The notes: generated by a model from the sequence alone, not told the origin. DNA of 64,000 nucleotides from Vreelandella halophila (GCF_009856365.1 NZ_WMEX01000005.1:1-64000), one strand, 5' to 3'. Shown: positions 45,712 to 54,743, numbered from the stretch's first letter. Translations and numbers: made by a program.

Positions 45712-46501
45712 GCTCCAATACTGGCAGCTGGCGCTTGCCTCCGTGCTGGTACTGCTTCTTGCAGGCTGTTCCTGGTGGGTTCGCCTTGGTTTCGGCCGCT
45801 CCCTGGTGATTGCCGCAGTGCGGACCACCATCCAGCTCTCGCTCATTGGCCTCGTTCTTGAGGCCCTGTTCAGCGTCGGCGCCCTGGGCTGGGTGGCCCT
45901 TATGGGCGTGGCAATGGTGATACTGGCCGGTCGTGAAGTCATGATGCGCCAGCGCCGCCGCCTCAGGGGTGGCTGGGCCTTCGGCATCGGCACCTCCGCC
46001 ATGTTCGTCTCCGCCTTCACCATTGCCGTGATGACCCTGCTCATCGTCATCCGCCCCGATCCCTGGTACCAGCCCCAGTACGCCATCCCGCTGCTGGGCA
46101 TGATGCTCGGCAACACCATGAACGGCATCGCCCTCAGCCTCGACCGCCTCACCGACACCGTCTGGCGCCAGCGCGAAGACATCGAAGGCCGCCTCATGCT
46201 CGGCCAGCGCTGGCAGGACGCCATCAGCGACATCCGCCGGGAAGCCATGCGCTCCGGCATGATTCCCACCATCAACATGATGGCCGCCGCCGGTCTCGTC
46301 AGCCTCCCCGGCATGATGACCGGCCAGATCCTGGCCGGCAGCCCACCCGCCCTGGCGGTGAAGTACCAGATTCTCCTGATGTTCACCATCGCCGCCGGCA
46401 CCGGCTTCGGCACCATGCTGGCGGTGACGGCGGGGAGTTACCGTTTATTCGATCAGAGACAGCGACTCCGGACTGACCGGATCACGAACCCAACGCATTA
46501 G
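45698..46501 (+). CDS. fetB: Iron export permease FetB (UPF0014)
   Basis: A 267-residue membrane protein with about seven helices and the UPF0014 hallmark motifs AAVRTTIQLSLIGLVLE, PLLGMMLGNTMNGIALSLDR and SLPGMMTGQILAGSPPALAV. Pairs with FetA; the complex exports iron. Structured repeat copy C lies 28 bp after the stop codon. Confidence 0.94.
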   Translation: MELIELQYWQLALASVLVLLLAGCSWWVRLGFGRSLVIAAVRTTIQLSLIGLVLEALFSVGALGWVALMGVAMVILAGREVMMRQRRRLRGGWAFGIGTSAMFVSAFTIAVMTLLIVIRPDPWYQPQYAIPLLGMMLGNTMNGIALSLDRLTDTVWRQREDIEGRLMLGQRWQDAISDIRREAMRSGMIPTINMMAAAGLVSLPGMMTGQILAGSPPALAVKYQILLMFTIAAGTGFGTMLAVTAGSYRLFDQRQRLRTDRITNPTH

Positions 46502-46529
46502 GTCGGACTATTCGAAAACTCAGGGATCG

Positions 46530-46635
46530 CAGGGTGGAGGAGGTCTTACCGGGAAGCTCTGGAGCCATGGATGGCGGAAGAGCAGCGTACACGGATGTAT
46601 TTACAGCGATTCCCGGTAAGACCTCCCCCACCCTG
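46530..46635 (+). repeat. Structured intergenic repeat, copy C
   Basis: Arms at 46530-46555 and 46610-46635 are 26-bp inverted repeats with one mismatch. The 54-nt core (46556-46609) differs from copies A and B at 8 positions, mostly near one end. The inner 19 bp of the arms align with those of A and B but differ at several positions, each compensated in the opposite arm. It lies between convergent fetB and the betaine methyltransferase gene. Confidence 0.85.
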
Positions 46636-46663
46636 GGAGCCCGTCTTTAACAGTCCGGACACA

Positions 46664-46692
46664 AAAAAGCCGGCCCCGCGAGGCCGGCTTTT
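46664..46692. terminator. Bidirectional intrinsic terminator
   Basis: AAAAGCCGGCC and GGCCGGCTTTT pair around a CCGCGA-type loop, with A/T tracts on both sides. It can end both fetB and the convergent methyltransferase mRNA. Confidence 0.92.
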
Positions 46693-46718
46693 CAATCCAG
46701 GTTCACCTGTTCAGGTGA

Positions 46719-47570
46719 TTACTGGGTCTTCTTGAAGCGGAAAATCCCCCAGGTCAGGTAACCACTGTTACCGCCGTTGACCCAGTTCTTCAGACCCGTC
46801 TTCATGCGGTCAATGTACTCTTGGGACACCAGGTTCTTCTCGACCAGCTCCTTCTCACGACGCTCAGTCTCCTCCAGAACCCGACCGTAATGACGCGGAA
46901 GGTGAGGCGTGTTGTCCTCGAAGTCCACTTCTTCCATGCCATTGCGACGGCAGGCATCCCGGTAGAAGCCAGGGGAGCCCAGAGTATCCAGATGCAGGCG
47001 GTCCAGAATCGGCTGCAGAACGCCATCCGGGCAATCATCCGCCATCATCGGATCCGTGAAGATGAACAGACCGCCCGGCTTGAGAACGCGGCCAACCTCC
47101 TCGATCACCTTCTCACGGTTGCCGCTGTGAAGGAACGAATCCTGGGAAAACACCACATCAAAGGTACCGTGCTCGAAGGGAAGCTCCTCGAAGTTGCCAT
47201 CCACGACCGTGATCCTGTCCTCAAGGCCCGCGTCCTTGTTGAAGCCGCGGTTGCGATCGTTCTCGACCTCGGACAGGTTCAGGCCCGTTACATCCAGCCC
47301 CAGCGCCTGGTGGAGGTAGCGACCGGAACCGCCGAAACCGGAGCCCAGGTCCAGCAGCTTCTGGCCGGGCTGCACGTGGGGCTTCATCAGCTCGCCCATG
47401 TGCTCAACGATCCGGCGGCTGGCGTCAAGGATCGGCTCCTGATCATCCTTGTAGAGGCCAACGTGCAGATCCTCACCTCCCCAGACGTGGAAGTAGAAAT
47501 TATCGGCATCGGTGCTGTTGTAGTAGTCACGTGCTGTGTTGACGGCTTCACTGTCATACTTCTCGGTCAT
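46719..47570 (-). CDS. Sarcosine/dimethylglycine N-methyltransferase (glycine betaine synthesis)
   Basis: A 283-residue SAM-dependent methyltransferase. It begins with the characteristic AVNTARDYYNSTDADNFYFH and VWGGEDLHVGLY, followed by motif I LLDLGSGFGGSGRYL, VTGLNLSEVENDRN and VVDGNFEELPFEHGTFDVVF. These match the SDMT class of extreme halophiles, which methylates sarcosine to dimethylglycine and then betaine. The partner glycine/sarcosine methyltransferase is not adjacent, so the first step must be encoded elsewhere if the pathway is complete. GAGGAGG lies before the ATG. Confidence 0.9.
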   Translation of the reverse strand: MTEKYDSEAVNTARDYYNSTDADNFYFHVWGGEDLHVGLYKDDQEPILDASRRIVEHMGELMKPHVQPGQKLLDLGSGFGGSGRYLHQALGLDVTGLNLSEVENDRNRGFNKDAGLEDRITVVDGNFEELPFEHGTFDVVFSQDSFLHSGNREKVIEEVGRVLKPGGLFIFTDPMMADDCPDGVLQPILDRLHLDTLGSPGFYRDACRRNGMEEVDFEDNTPHLPRHYGRVLEETERREKELVEKNLVSQEYIDRMKTGLKNWVNGGNSGYLTWGIFRFKKTQ

Positions 47571-48072
47571 GAGATCAGACCTCCTCAGTCTGTTGCTTTC
47601 CTCGGTAAACGGTTTCCCGCAGCAGCGGATGACGCTTCACACCAGACGATCCGGGGACGATAACCATAGCCACCGCCACGTTACGACGCTGTCCGGCTGG
47701 CCGCTCGCCTGCGCGCAGCGGCGCTGCCTGTCTATTTCTGAATCAGTTCTTCTGGTCAGGGAAAGTGTCCATCACGTGTCCGACGAACGTCAGACCAGAC
47801 CATGCGGGCAGCTTTCCTGCTCAACGGCCTCTCGGTGAGGCCAGACCGAATCGCCCCGCCGGGCAGCGCCATGCGGGACGGGGATTCAAGCAGCGGGGTC
47901 ACAGCCTTCTGGCTGAGCCCGGGTGGTTGCGGGTTTCGTTTACACCCTACCGGCTTGAGAGAAGATTTCAAGTCCCCCTGGTGGATCGCGGGGGCTCTGA
48001 TGCTTGATTCAGTCGGGCGCTGGAACCATAGTCGGTACGTGGAAAACCCGATTCAGCCCGGAGGAGGTTCCC
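47571..48072. other. 500-bp divergent intergenic region between methyltransferase and pncA
   Basis: This gap holds the upstream regions of two divergent genes. Weak open frames (for example 47802-48089 on the plus strand) have no recognisable protein family or good ribosome site. I found no riboswitch, tRNA or repeat that I can name, although the length and GC-rich dyads leave room for a long 5' leader of pncA. Confidence 0.5.
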
Positions 48073-48630
48073 ATGAACCCGTCCTATGAGAGTGATGATG
48101 CGCTCATCGTTGTGGATGTCCAGAACGATTTCTGTCCCGGCGGCGCGCTCGGGGTGGCAGAGGGCGATGCTGTGGTGCCGGTGCTGAACCAGGCCATCGA
48201 AGCCGCCCGTCAGGCAGGTGTGCCCGTGGCCGCCTCCCGGGACTGGCATCCCCAGAGCCATTGCAGTTTTGAGGCCCGGGGTGGTCCCTGGCCGCCGCAC
48301 TGCATCCAGGAGACCGAAGGCGCTGCCTTCCATCCGGATCTGGTACTCACGGACAATGCCCACCTGGTCTCCAAGGGCACCTTCGAGGGTGAGGACCAGT
48401 ACTCAGCACTGGATGGGACGGGCCTGGGTGACTGGCTGAGGCACCAGGGTGTCCGCCGGCTCTGGATCGGAGGCCTGGCGCAGGATGTCTGCGTTCGGGC
48501 CACGGTTCTGGATGCCCTCAGGGAAGGCTTTGCCGTGAATCTGATGCAGGAGGCCACCCGGCCCGTGGATCCCGATGGCGGTCGCAGGGCACTGGAAGAA
48601 ATGCGCGAAGCCGGCGCCAACATCGTCTGA
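48073..48630 (+). CDS. pncA: Nicotinamidase
   Basis: A 185-residue isochorismatase-fold amidase converting nicotinamide to nicotinate. The catalytic Asp is in IVVDVQNDFCPGG, the metal ligands are in SRDWHPQSHCSF, the Lys is in VSKGTFEGEDQYSA and the nucleophilic Cys is in GLAQDVCVRATVLDA. ATG 48073 has GGAGG 5 bp before it. It is followed after 14 bp by pncB, giving a two-step nicotinamide salvage operon. Confidence 0.94.
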   Translation: MNPSYESDDALIVVDVQNDFCPGGALGVAEGDAVVPVLNQAIEAARQAGVPVAASRDWHPQSHCSFEARGGPWPPHCIQETEGAAFHPDLVLTDNAHLVSKGTFEGEDQYSALDGTGLGDWLRHQGVRRLWIGGLAQDVCVRATVLDALREGFAVNLMQEATRPVDPDGGRRALEEMREAGANIV

Positions 48631-48644
48631 AGCTGGGAGCGCGC

Positions 48645-49988
48645 ATGCTGTTCACCGACCTCTACGAACTCAGCATGGCCCGCGTCTACCACGCGGAAGG
48701 CCTGAACGGGGATGCTGTTTTTGAGCTCTTTTACCGGCGTCTTCCGCAAGGCCGGAACTATGTGCTCAGCTGTGGGCAGACCCGGGCGTTACAGGCGCTT
48801 CTCGATTTCCGCATCACGCCGGAAGAGATTGATTGGCTGGAAGGGCTGGGCCGTTTCCCCGGCGACTTTCTGAAAATGCTGTCCGGACTGCGCTTCACCG
48901 GGGACGTGGATGTCATCCCGGAGGGCAGCGTGGTGTTCCCGCTGGAGCCCGTGCTCCGTGTGCGGGCGCCGCTGATCCAGGCCCAGCTGGTGGAAACCCT
49001 GCTGCTCAACACACTGCATGCCCAGAGCGTGCTGACCAGCAAGGCAGCGCGTGTGGTGCAGGCCGCGGCGGGACGGCCGGTGATGGACTTTGGCGCCCGC
49101 AAGGCCCATGGCCGCGAAGGTGCCATGAATCTGGCCCGTGCGGCCTGGGTCGCTGGGGCTGCTGGAACCTCCAATGTTGAGGCTGGGCGCGCGCTGGACA
49201 TCCCGGTTCTGGGGACCATGGCGCACAGCTTCGTGCAGGTTTATGGCGATGAGGCGCAGGCTTTCCGCGCCTTCAGCCACTACTGGCCGGAGACCACGCT
49301 GCTGGTCGACACCTGGGACACCCTCAACGGTGTGGATCGGGTGATCGAACTGTTGCGCAGTGCCCGGGAAGGGCCGCGGCCTGCTACTGCTGTTCGGCTG
49401 GACTCCGGGGATCTGCTCGAACTATCCCGCGCTGCCCGTCAGCGCCTGGATGCGGCTGGCTTCCCGGAGGTGAAAATCATTGCGTCTTCCGGGCTCGATG
49501 AGTACGCGATCCGGGATCTGGTTGGATCCGGTGCCCCCATCGACGGCTTCGGCGTTGGCACTGAATGGGCAGCGGTTTCGGACGCGGCAAGCATCGATTT
49601 CGCCTACAAGCTGGCCGAATACAAGGGTGAACCGCGGATCAAGGCCTCCAGCAATAAAAGTACCTGGCCTGGTCCTAAGCAGGTGTGGCGCCACAGCGAG
49701 CAGGGGCGAATGGTCGGAGACACAGTGGCTGCCGCCGACGAACCGGCGCCGGAAGGTGCCGAGCCTCTGCTGCGGCCGGCTATCCGCGCGGGTGAAGTCT
49801 GCACTGGGGCCCTTCCCCCGCTGCAGGCAGTACGTGAACACGCCGCCCGGGAACTGGCTGCCCTGCCGGAGGCACTCCGGTCGCTTACACCAACGGATAC
49901 CCATTACCCCGTTGCCATCAGTGATAGACTCGAAAGCCGTAAACAGCAACTGATTCAGAGGTATCGGGGCAGAAAGGGCGATGACTGA
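48645..49988 (+). CDS. pncB: Nicotinate phosphoribosyltransferase
   Basis: A 447-residue enzyme making nicotinate mononucleotide for NAD synthesis. Family blocks include TDLYELSMARVYH at the N-terminus, TSKAARVVQAA, FGARKAHGREGAMN with the phosphoribosyl-binding region, and VRLDSGDLLELSR. It follows pncA in the same operon, and its stop overlaps the start of the DksA-like gene by 8 bp. Confidence 0.94.
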   Translation: MLFTDLYELSMARVYHAEGLNGDAVFELFYRRLPQGRNYVLSCGQTRALQALLDFRITPEEIDWLEGLGRFPGDFLKMLSGLRFTGDVDVIPEGSVVFPLEPVLRVRAPLIQAQLVETLLLNTLHAQSVLTSKAARVVQAAAGRPVMDFGARKAHGREGAMNLARAAWVAGAAGTSNVEAGRALDIPVLGTMAHSFVQVYGDEAQAFRAFSHYWPETTLLVDTWDTLNGVDRVIELLRSAREGPRPATAVRLDSGDLLELSRAARQRLDAAGFPEVKIIASSGLDEYAIRDLVGSGAPIDGFGVGTEWAAVSDAASIDFAYKLAEYKGEPRIKASSNKSTWPGPKQVWRHSEQGRMVGDTVAAADEPAPEGAEPLLRPAIRAGEVCTGALPPLQAVREHAARELAALPEALRSLTPTDTHYPVAISDRLESRKQQLIQRYRGRKGDD

Positions 49989-50322
49989 GGAACTGGATCC
50001 GGAAACCTGGCGACAGCGGCTCCTGGATCTCCGCGAGGAGCTGCAGGCGATTGAGCGTGAAGGCGGGAGCTCGACCGGTACAGTGGAGCTGGACCAGCAG
50101 CGCATGGGTCGGCTTTCACGCATGGATGCCCTGCAGGGCCAGCAGATGGCGCAGGCCTCGGCGCGGCGCCGTCTGGAGATGCTGACGCGTATCGAGGGCG
50201 CTCTGCGGCGCATTGAGGCCGGGGATTTCGGGGACTGCTTTGTCTGCGGCGAGGCCATCGGTGAGAATCGGCTCAGTGTGGACCCTACCGTTACGCGCTG
50301 TATTGACTGCGTCAACGCCTGA
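49981..50322 (+). CDS. TraR/DksA-type zinc-finger protein
   Basis: A 113-residue DksA-like protein with an N-terminal coiled coil (about 10-75, including LDQQRMGRLSRMDALQ) and a C4 zinc finger CFVCGEA...CIDC at the C-terminus. Short DksA homologues bind RNA polymerase through its secondary channel. The overlap with pncB suggests co-expression with NAD salvage genes, which is unexpected but may only reflect gene packing. Confidence 0.88.
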   Translation: MTEELDPETWRQRLLDLREELQAIEREGGSSTGTVELDQQRMGRLSRMDALQGQQMAQASARRRLEMLTRIEGALRRIEAGDFGDCFVCGEAIGENRLSVDPTVTRCIDCVNA

Positions 50323-50330
50323 GAGACCTG

Positions 50331-51512
50331 ATGACGGACCCTGGAACCACCGTTACACACCTGATCGTGATCGGATTGCTGCTGAGTGTCAGCGTTCTGG
50401 CTGACGCCATCGCGACCCGTACCCGCCTCCCCCGTATTTCTCTGCTGGTATTGATCGGCGTCCTGGTCGCCGCAGTGCAGCAGGGCATTCTGGGGTACGC
50501 TGAGGCGCGCCCGCTGGGCGAGCTCAGCGAGCCACTGATCACCCTGGCACTGGTTATGGTGGCCTTCCTGCTGGGTGGGGAGCTGACCCTGGACCGGTTG
50601 CGTGCTACCGGGCCGGCCATCCTTGTGATCTCGCTGAGTGTGATCGGCGTGGGTGCGGTCGCGGTGGCGGCCGGGTTGCTGGGAGTGGGCTATCCCCTGG
50701 CGGTGGCCTTCTCTCTCGCTGCCATTTCGGTGGCCACGGATCCGGCGGCCGTGAGTGAAGCCATCCGTGAAACAGGAAAGGATGACACCCAGTCCCGGGT
50801 GATACGCGGAATTGTGGCCATTGACGATGCCTGGGGCATCATCGTGTTCGGGCTGGTGATGGCCGGGCTGGGTTTTCTCGTTTCCGGGGATGGCGCAGGC
50901 GCGCTTCTTGAGGCTGGCTGGGAACTGGGCGGGGCGGTGCTTGTCGGTGTGGGGCTGGGCCTTCCGGCGGCCTGGCTGACCGGCAGGCTGCGGCCAGGGG
51001 AGCCGACCCAGTCTGAAGCACTGGCACTCGTCTTCCTGATTGCAGGCCTGTCCGAATACCTGCATCTCTCATCCCTTCTGACCGCGATGGTTGCGGGCTT
51101 TGTGATCGTCAACGTCACTCACCACCACACCCGTTCCTTCACCGAGATTGAGCACATTGAATGGCCGTTTCTGGTCTTTTTCTTCGTGCTTTCCGGAGCC
51201 AGCGTGGATTTTGCGTATCTGGGGTCGGCCGGGGGGCTGATTCTGACCTATATCGGCCTGCGGGTTTTGGGGCGTTATGTGGGCGGACGCCTGGGCGTGA
51301 CTCTGCTTGGCCACCGGGGGCGGGATTTGAGCCCGGGTATCGGGCTGGCGCTCACACCGCAGGCAGGGGTTGCCATGGGCATGGCACTGCTGGCAGCCGA
51401 GCGTCATCCGGAGCACGGCAGTCTGATCGTGGCGACCGTGGTGACATCCACCATTGCGTTTGAGCTTCTCGGCCCCCTGCTGGTGCGGCGGGTGCTGTCA
51501 CGCGCCGGGTAG
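50331..51512 (+). CDS. Cation/proton antiporter (CPA family)
   Basis: A 393-residue membrane protein with about 12 helices and the antiporter core motifs AISVATDPAAVSEAI and AIDDAWGIIVFGLV, where the Asp residues are the ion-binding site. The first helices (RLPRISLLVLIGVLVAA) and the LVMVAFLLGGELTL block are typical of NhaP/KefB-type CPA exchangers. In a halophile a Na+/H+ role is likely. Nine bp separate it from the DksA-like gene. Its 3' end overlaps the convergent DJ-1 gene by 15 bp. Confidence 0.9.
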   Translation: MTDPGTTVTHLIVIGLLLSVSVLADAIATRTRLPRISLLVLIGVLVAAVQQGILGYAEARPLGELSEPLITLALVMVAFLLGGELTLDRLRATGPAILVISLSVIGVGAVAVAAGLLGVGYPLAVAFSLAAISVATDPAAVSEAIRETGKDDTQSRVIRGIVAIDDAWGIIVFGLVMAGLGFLVSGDGAGALLEAGWELGGAVLVGVGLGLPAAWLTGRLRPGEPTQSEALALVFLIAGLSEYLHLSSLLTAMVAGFVIVNVTHHHTRSFTEIEHIEWPFLVFFFVLSGASVDFAYLGSAGGLILTYIGLRVLGRYVGGRLGVTLLGHRGRDLSPGIGLALTPQAGVAMGMALLAAERHPEHGSLIVATVVTSTIAFELLGPLLVRRVLSRAG

Positions 51513-52058
51513 GACCATAGGGGCGGCGACCTCGTCGCGCTTCGCCCGGCCGCACAGATGTTCCACCAGCGTCAGGGCGAACGCCAGTGCCGTGCCGGGC
51601 CCCTGGCTGGTCATGCAGTGGCCGTCGACCACCACCCGCTCACCAATCCGGCTCTGGTTGGTGAGCTTGCTCTGGAAGCCGGGGTGCGCGGTTGCCGCGT
51701 GGCCCTCAAGCAGTCCATTGGGTTCCAGTGCCACAGCCGGGGCCGCACAGATGGCCCCGTAGAGTCGGCCGGCTTCCTTCTGGGCCCGCAGCATCCCCAC
51801 CAGGGGGGCACTGTCGCCCAGGTTCCGGGCTCCCGGCATGCCGCCGGGAAGCGCTATGAGGTCGAAGGTCCGGTCGCTGCAGTCCGTAATCAGGGTGTCG
51901 GCAGTGATCCGCGTCTCCCGGGCCGCGGTGACAGTGGCATCAGCGTGCACACTGGCCACGGTTACCTCGACGCCGGCGCGGCGGAGTACGTCAATGATGG
52001 TGACGGACTCTATGTCCTCACTGCCGTTGGCAATGGGGACCAGTGCCGTTGCAGTCAT
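51498..52058 (-). CDS. DJ-1/PfpI-family protein (YajL-like)
   Basis: A 186-residue protein with the DJ-1 nucleophile elbow YGAICAAPAVAL (Cys at about 104) and the partner glutamate in GSEDIESVTIIDVLRRAG near residue 15. Such proteins act as glyoxalase III, deglycase or thiol chaperone. It is the upstream neighbour of the convergent antiporter. GGAGG stands before the ATG. Confidence 0.93.
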   Translation of the reverse strand: MTATALVPIANGSEDIESVTIIDVLRRAGVEVTVASVHADATVTAARETRITADTLITDCSDRTFDLIALPGGMPGARNLGDSAPLVGMLRAQKEAGRLYGAICAAPAVALEPNGLLEGHAATAHPGFQSKLTNQSRIGERVVVDGHCMTSQGPGTALAFALTLVEHLCGRAKRDEVAAPMVLPGA

Positions 52059-52079
52059 GGATCCTCCTTCTGTGGGGGC

Positions 52080-52694
52080 TTAAAGGCCTGCCTCAACAAA
52101 GGTGGGGCCAAAGCCGAAGTTCCACAACAGGCCGGTGGTCGCCAGGGTACTCACGAGCAGTACCAGTGCGAGCGTCAGGATGCCGCCGCAGTAGACCATC
52201 GACTGTTCCTTGCTCATGCCCATCACTACGGGCACCCCTTTCCACATCAGCCAGGCGCCATAACTGGCGGCTGCCAGCAGGATCATGGCATTGCCCCAGG
52301 GGTCCGGGTAGAGCAGGGTCAGGCCGGCGATGTACATGGGCGTGAGTGAATAGGCCACCAGGGCCAGGGCGTTGTTGCCGTTCTCTTCCTTCTCCGCGCC
52401 AAAGGTGGTGGCCATCCAGTTGATGCCGTAACCCAGGGCGAAACTGCCTGCGAGAATGGCCAGGTAGGTCAGGATGACCAGCTGCATGGCACTGTCCGGT
52501 GTCAGCTTGATGAGCCGGTCACCGATGGTCCACCCGGTTTCCACGGTGCCGATATAGGCGGAGATCGGTCCGATCAGGGCCAGGATCACGATGTAGAGGC
52601 CGTAGACCACCATCGGTGTGGGTTTTTCCTGCTTGATGGCCGCCCATTCGGTTTCAGGGCGGAAGAGCATGCCAAAGGCGTGACTGAGGATCAT
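52080..52694 (-). CDS. Yip1-family membrane protein
   Basis: A 204-residue protein starting MILSHAFGMLFRPETEWAAI, the typical opening of bacterial Yip1-domain proteins, followed by five transmembrane helices. It is 21 bp upstream of the DJ-1 gene on the same strand and probably co-transcribed. An upstream in-frame start at 52766 lacks a ribosome site. Function in bacteria is unknown. Confidence 0.88.
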   Translation of the reverse strand: MILSHAFGMLFRPETEWAAIKQEKPTPMVVYGLYIVILALIGPISAYIGTVETGWTIGDRLIKLTPDSAMQLVILTYLAILAGSFALGYGINWMATTFGAEKEENGNNALALVAYSLTPMYIAGLTLLYPDPWGNAMILLAAASYGAWLMWKGVPVVMGMSKEQSMVYCGGILTLALVLLVSTLATTGLLWNFGFGPTFVEAGL

Positions 52695-52872
52695 GGTGCA
52701 ATTCCCTGTTTTGTTGTTGGAGCGGGACCTTTCAGGCCCGGAACGGTTACCAGTGTAATACACCATGGAGACAGTGCGTTAAGCGCCGCATCACTGCATT
52801 GCGTTATATCAAGACGGGCACGCGGATCCGGTTCTGGTAGACTGCGCGCTCCATGCTTGGGAGTGGTGGATC

Positions 52873-53604
52873 ATGGCGGAACTGGCGCTGTATCAGATAC
52901 TGCTTGCGAATCTCGTGGTTCTGGCCGGAGCCTGCCTGCAGGGGGTTGTGGGCTATGGCATCGGCACCCTGTCCGCGCCATTGCTGTTTCTTATCAGCCC
53001 CGTGCTGGTGCCTGGTCCGCTGACCCTGAACGCCACCCTGCTCACCGTCATGATGCTGGTGCGCAACCGGATGGCGGTGCGCGTCCGCGAGGTGCGTCTG
53101 GCGATCGGCGGCGGCGTGGTCGGAACCTGCCTGGCCGCTGCTACCCTTATGGCGATTTCACCCCGTGGGTTCGAACTGATATTCGGCGTGCTGATCCTGG
53201 TGGCTGTGGGGCTGAGCGTGGCTGGCTGGCGACCGCGCCTGAGCGGGCGCAGCAGTGTTCTGGCCGGCATGGCCTCGACCTTCATGGGGACCATTACCGC
53301 CGTGGGTGGCCCGCCCATCGCCATGATCTACCAGAACGAGCGCGGCCCACTGGTACGCGCCAACATGTCCGCCTTCTTTCTGTTCGCCAGTCTCCTGAGT
53401 CTGAGCGCGCTGGCATTCTCAGGCTATCTGGGAGCGCGCGAGTGGCTGCTTTTCCTTGTGACCTTCCCCGGCGTGATTGCCGGATTCCTGCTGTCCGCGC
53501 ATTTTGTGGGGCGGATTGATGGCGAACGGCTGCGTGGCCTGATTCTGGGCATTGCCGGCCTCGCCGGGGCGGCGGCCCTGGTGCGGGGGCTTTTGAGCCT
53601 GTAG
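52873..53604 (+). CDS. TSUP/TauE-SafE family sulfur-compound permease
   Basis: A 243-residue protein with about eight transmembrane helices and the TSUP half-repeat motifs: CLQGVVGYGIGTLSAPLL in the N-terminal half and AGMASTFMGTITAVGGPPIA in the second half. Members transport sulfite, sulfoacetate, taurine-derived or other organic anions. It stands alone and is divergent from the Yip1 gene. GGGAGTGG precedes ATG 52873. Confidence 0.9.
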   Translation: MAELALYQILLANLVVLAGACLQGVVGYGIGTLSAPLLFLISPVLVPGPLTLNATLLTVMMLVRNRMAVRVREVRLAIGGGVVGTCLAAATLMAISPRGFELIFGVLILVAVGLSVAGWRPRLSGRSSVLAGMASTFMGTITAVGGPPIAMIYQNERGPLVRANMSAFFLFASLLSLSALAFSGYLGAREWLLFLVTFPGVIAGFLLSAHFVGRIDGERLRGLILGIAGLAGAAALVRGLLSL

Positions 53605-53634
53605 TCAGCACCGGAACCGTACCATGTGGTGGGC

Positions 53635-54627
53635 TCAGTGGCAGGGCGTATTCCGCCAGCTGCCCGGCGGCTGGCGGTGCCAGCGCTGGAAGGCACGGGT
53701 AAAGGCGCTCTGCTCGGAATACCCCAGCAGCAGGGCGATGTCATTGAGGCTCAATGCCGGGTCGGCGAGGTACTGGTGGGCGAGCCGATTACGGGCGTGG
53801 TCCAGCCACTGCTGCCAGCTCAGGTCATGACGGCCCAGGCGGCGTTGGAGCGTGCGTGGTGCCATGTGAAGGGCCCGGGCCATGCGTTCAAGGCTGGGGT
53901 TACCCTCGGCGAGAAGACGCAGCAGATGGTGGTTCAGGCGTTCTTCCAGGCGCTGGTCGTCCGGCAGCAGCCCCAGCTGGGCACTGGCCTGGCGGTCGAG
54001 CAGGGCCCGCAGGGTTGGGTCCCGCCGGGGCATGGGCAGCTGCAGGTGCTGCACCGGAAAGCGCATGCGCACGTGGGTATCACCGAAGGTAACGGGGCAT
54101 CCGAAGAAGGCCTCATAGGCACGGGCACGCTCGCTGTCCGCCCGTTCGTGGAAGCTCACGGATAAAGGTGGAGGCGGGTCTTCCAGCTGTCGGCGCAGGA
54201 AAGTGACCAGGGCCGCAATAGCGGCGCCGTCGGCCTGCAGTCCCAGCGGTTCCGGCCCCTGGGGCCACCGGATCTCGGCATCGGAACCGGTTACGTCTAT
54301 TTCGGCCAGTTGTTCGCCGTAGAACAGGCGCTCGTAGCGCTGGTAGGCGAGCATGGCATCACCCAGGGTGTCGCAGGCCAGTACCAGGTAACCCAGGACC
54401 CCCACGTGGTGGGGCTGGACGCAGGCCCCCACCGCCAGTTCCGGGGCCGGCTCGCTTTCGGCAAGTGTCAGCCCTGAGGCCAGCAGGTCCCGCCATACCG
54501 GTACGGGCACCGTGTCGTCCGGGGCATAACGGGCGAGGCGGTCCCGGGTGTCAGGGGCGTCCAGCCGCTGCTCGTCGAGCCAGTCCGTCAGCAGGCCGGT
54601 CCAGGCACCGTTGATCCGCATGGCCAT
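53635..54627 (-). CDS. AraC-family transcriptional regulator
   Basis: A 330-residue regulator with an N-terminal effector-binding domain of the Arabinose_bd/OruR-like type (about 15-200) and a C-terminal pair of helix-turn-helix motifs (SLERMARALHMAPRTLQRRL and LSLNDIALLLGYSEQSAFTRAF). It is divergent from the sterol desaturase gene, about 116 bp away, and is the likely regulator of that gene or cluster. Confidence 0.9.
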   Translation of the reverse strand: MAMRINGAWTGLLTDWLDEQRLDAPDTRDRLARYAPDDTVPVPVWRDLLASGLTLAESEPAPELAVGACVQPHHVGVLGYLVLACDTLGDAMLAYQRYERLFYGEQLAEIDVTGSDAEIRWPQGPEPLGLQADGAAIAALVTFLRRQLEDPPPPLSVSFHERADSERARAYEAFFGCPVTFGDTHVRMRFPVQHLQLPMPRRDPTLRALLDRQASAQLGLLPDDQRLEERLNHHLLRLLAEGNPSLERMARALHMAPRTLQRRLGRHDLSWQQWLDHARNRLAHQYLADPALSLNDIALLLGYSEQSAFTRAFQRWHRQPPGSWRNTPCH

Positions 54628-54743
54628 CTCCCGTCAGGCGTTATGGCGTCAATCATCAAAATGGTGGCGTGAAAAGTCAATATGGGCGCTGGGCGTTGAT
54701 CAATACTGGTGTCGTACGAACGAACCCGGGAGGGGCAACAGGC

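Noticed and set aside
47802-48089. Small open frame before pncA
   Set aside because: No good ribosome site, no family resemblance, and it runs into the pncA start; more likely leader sequence.
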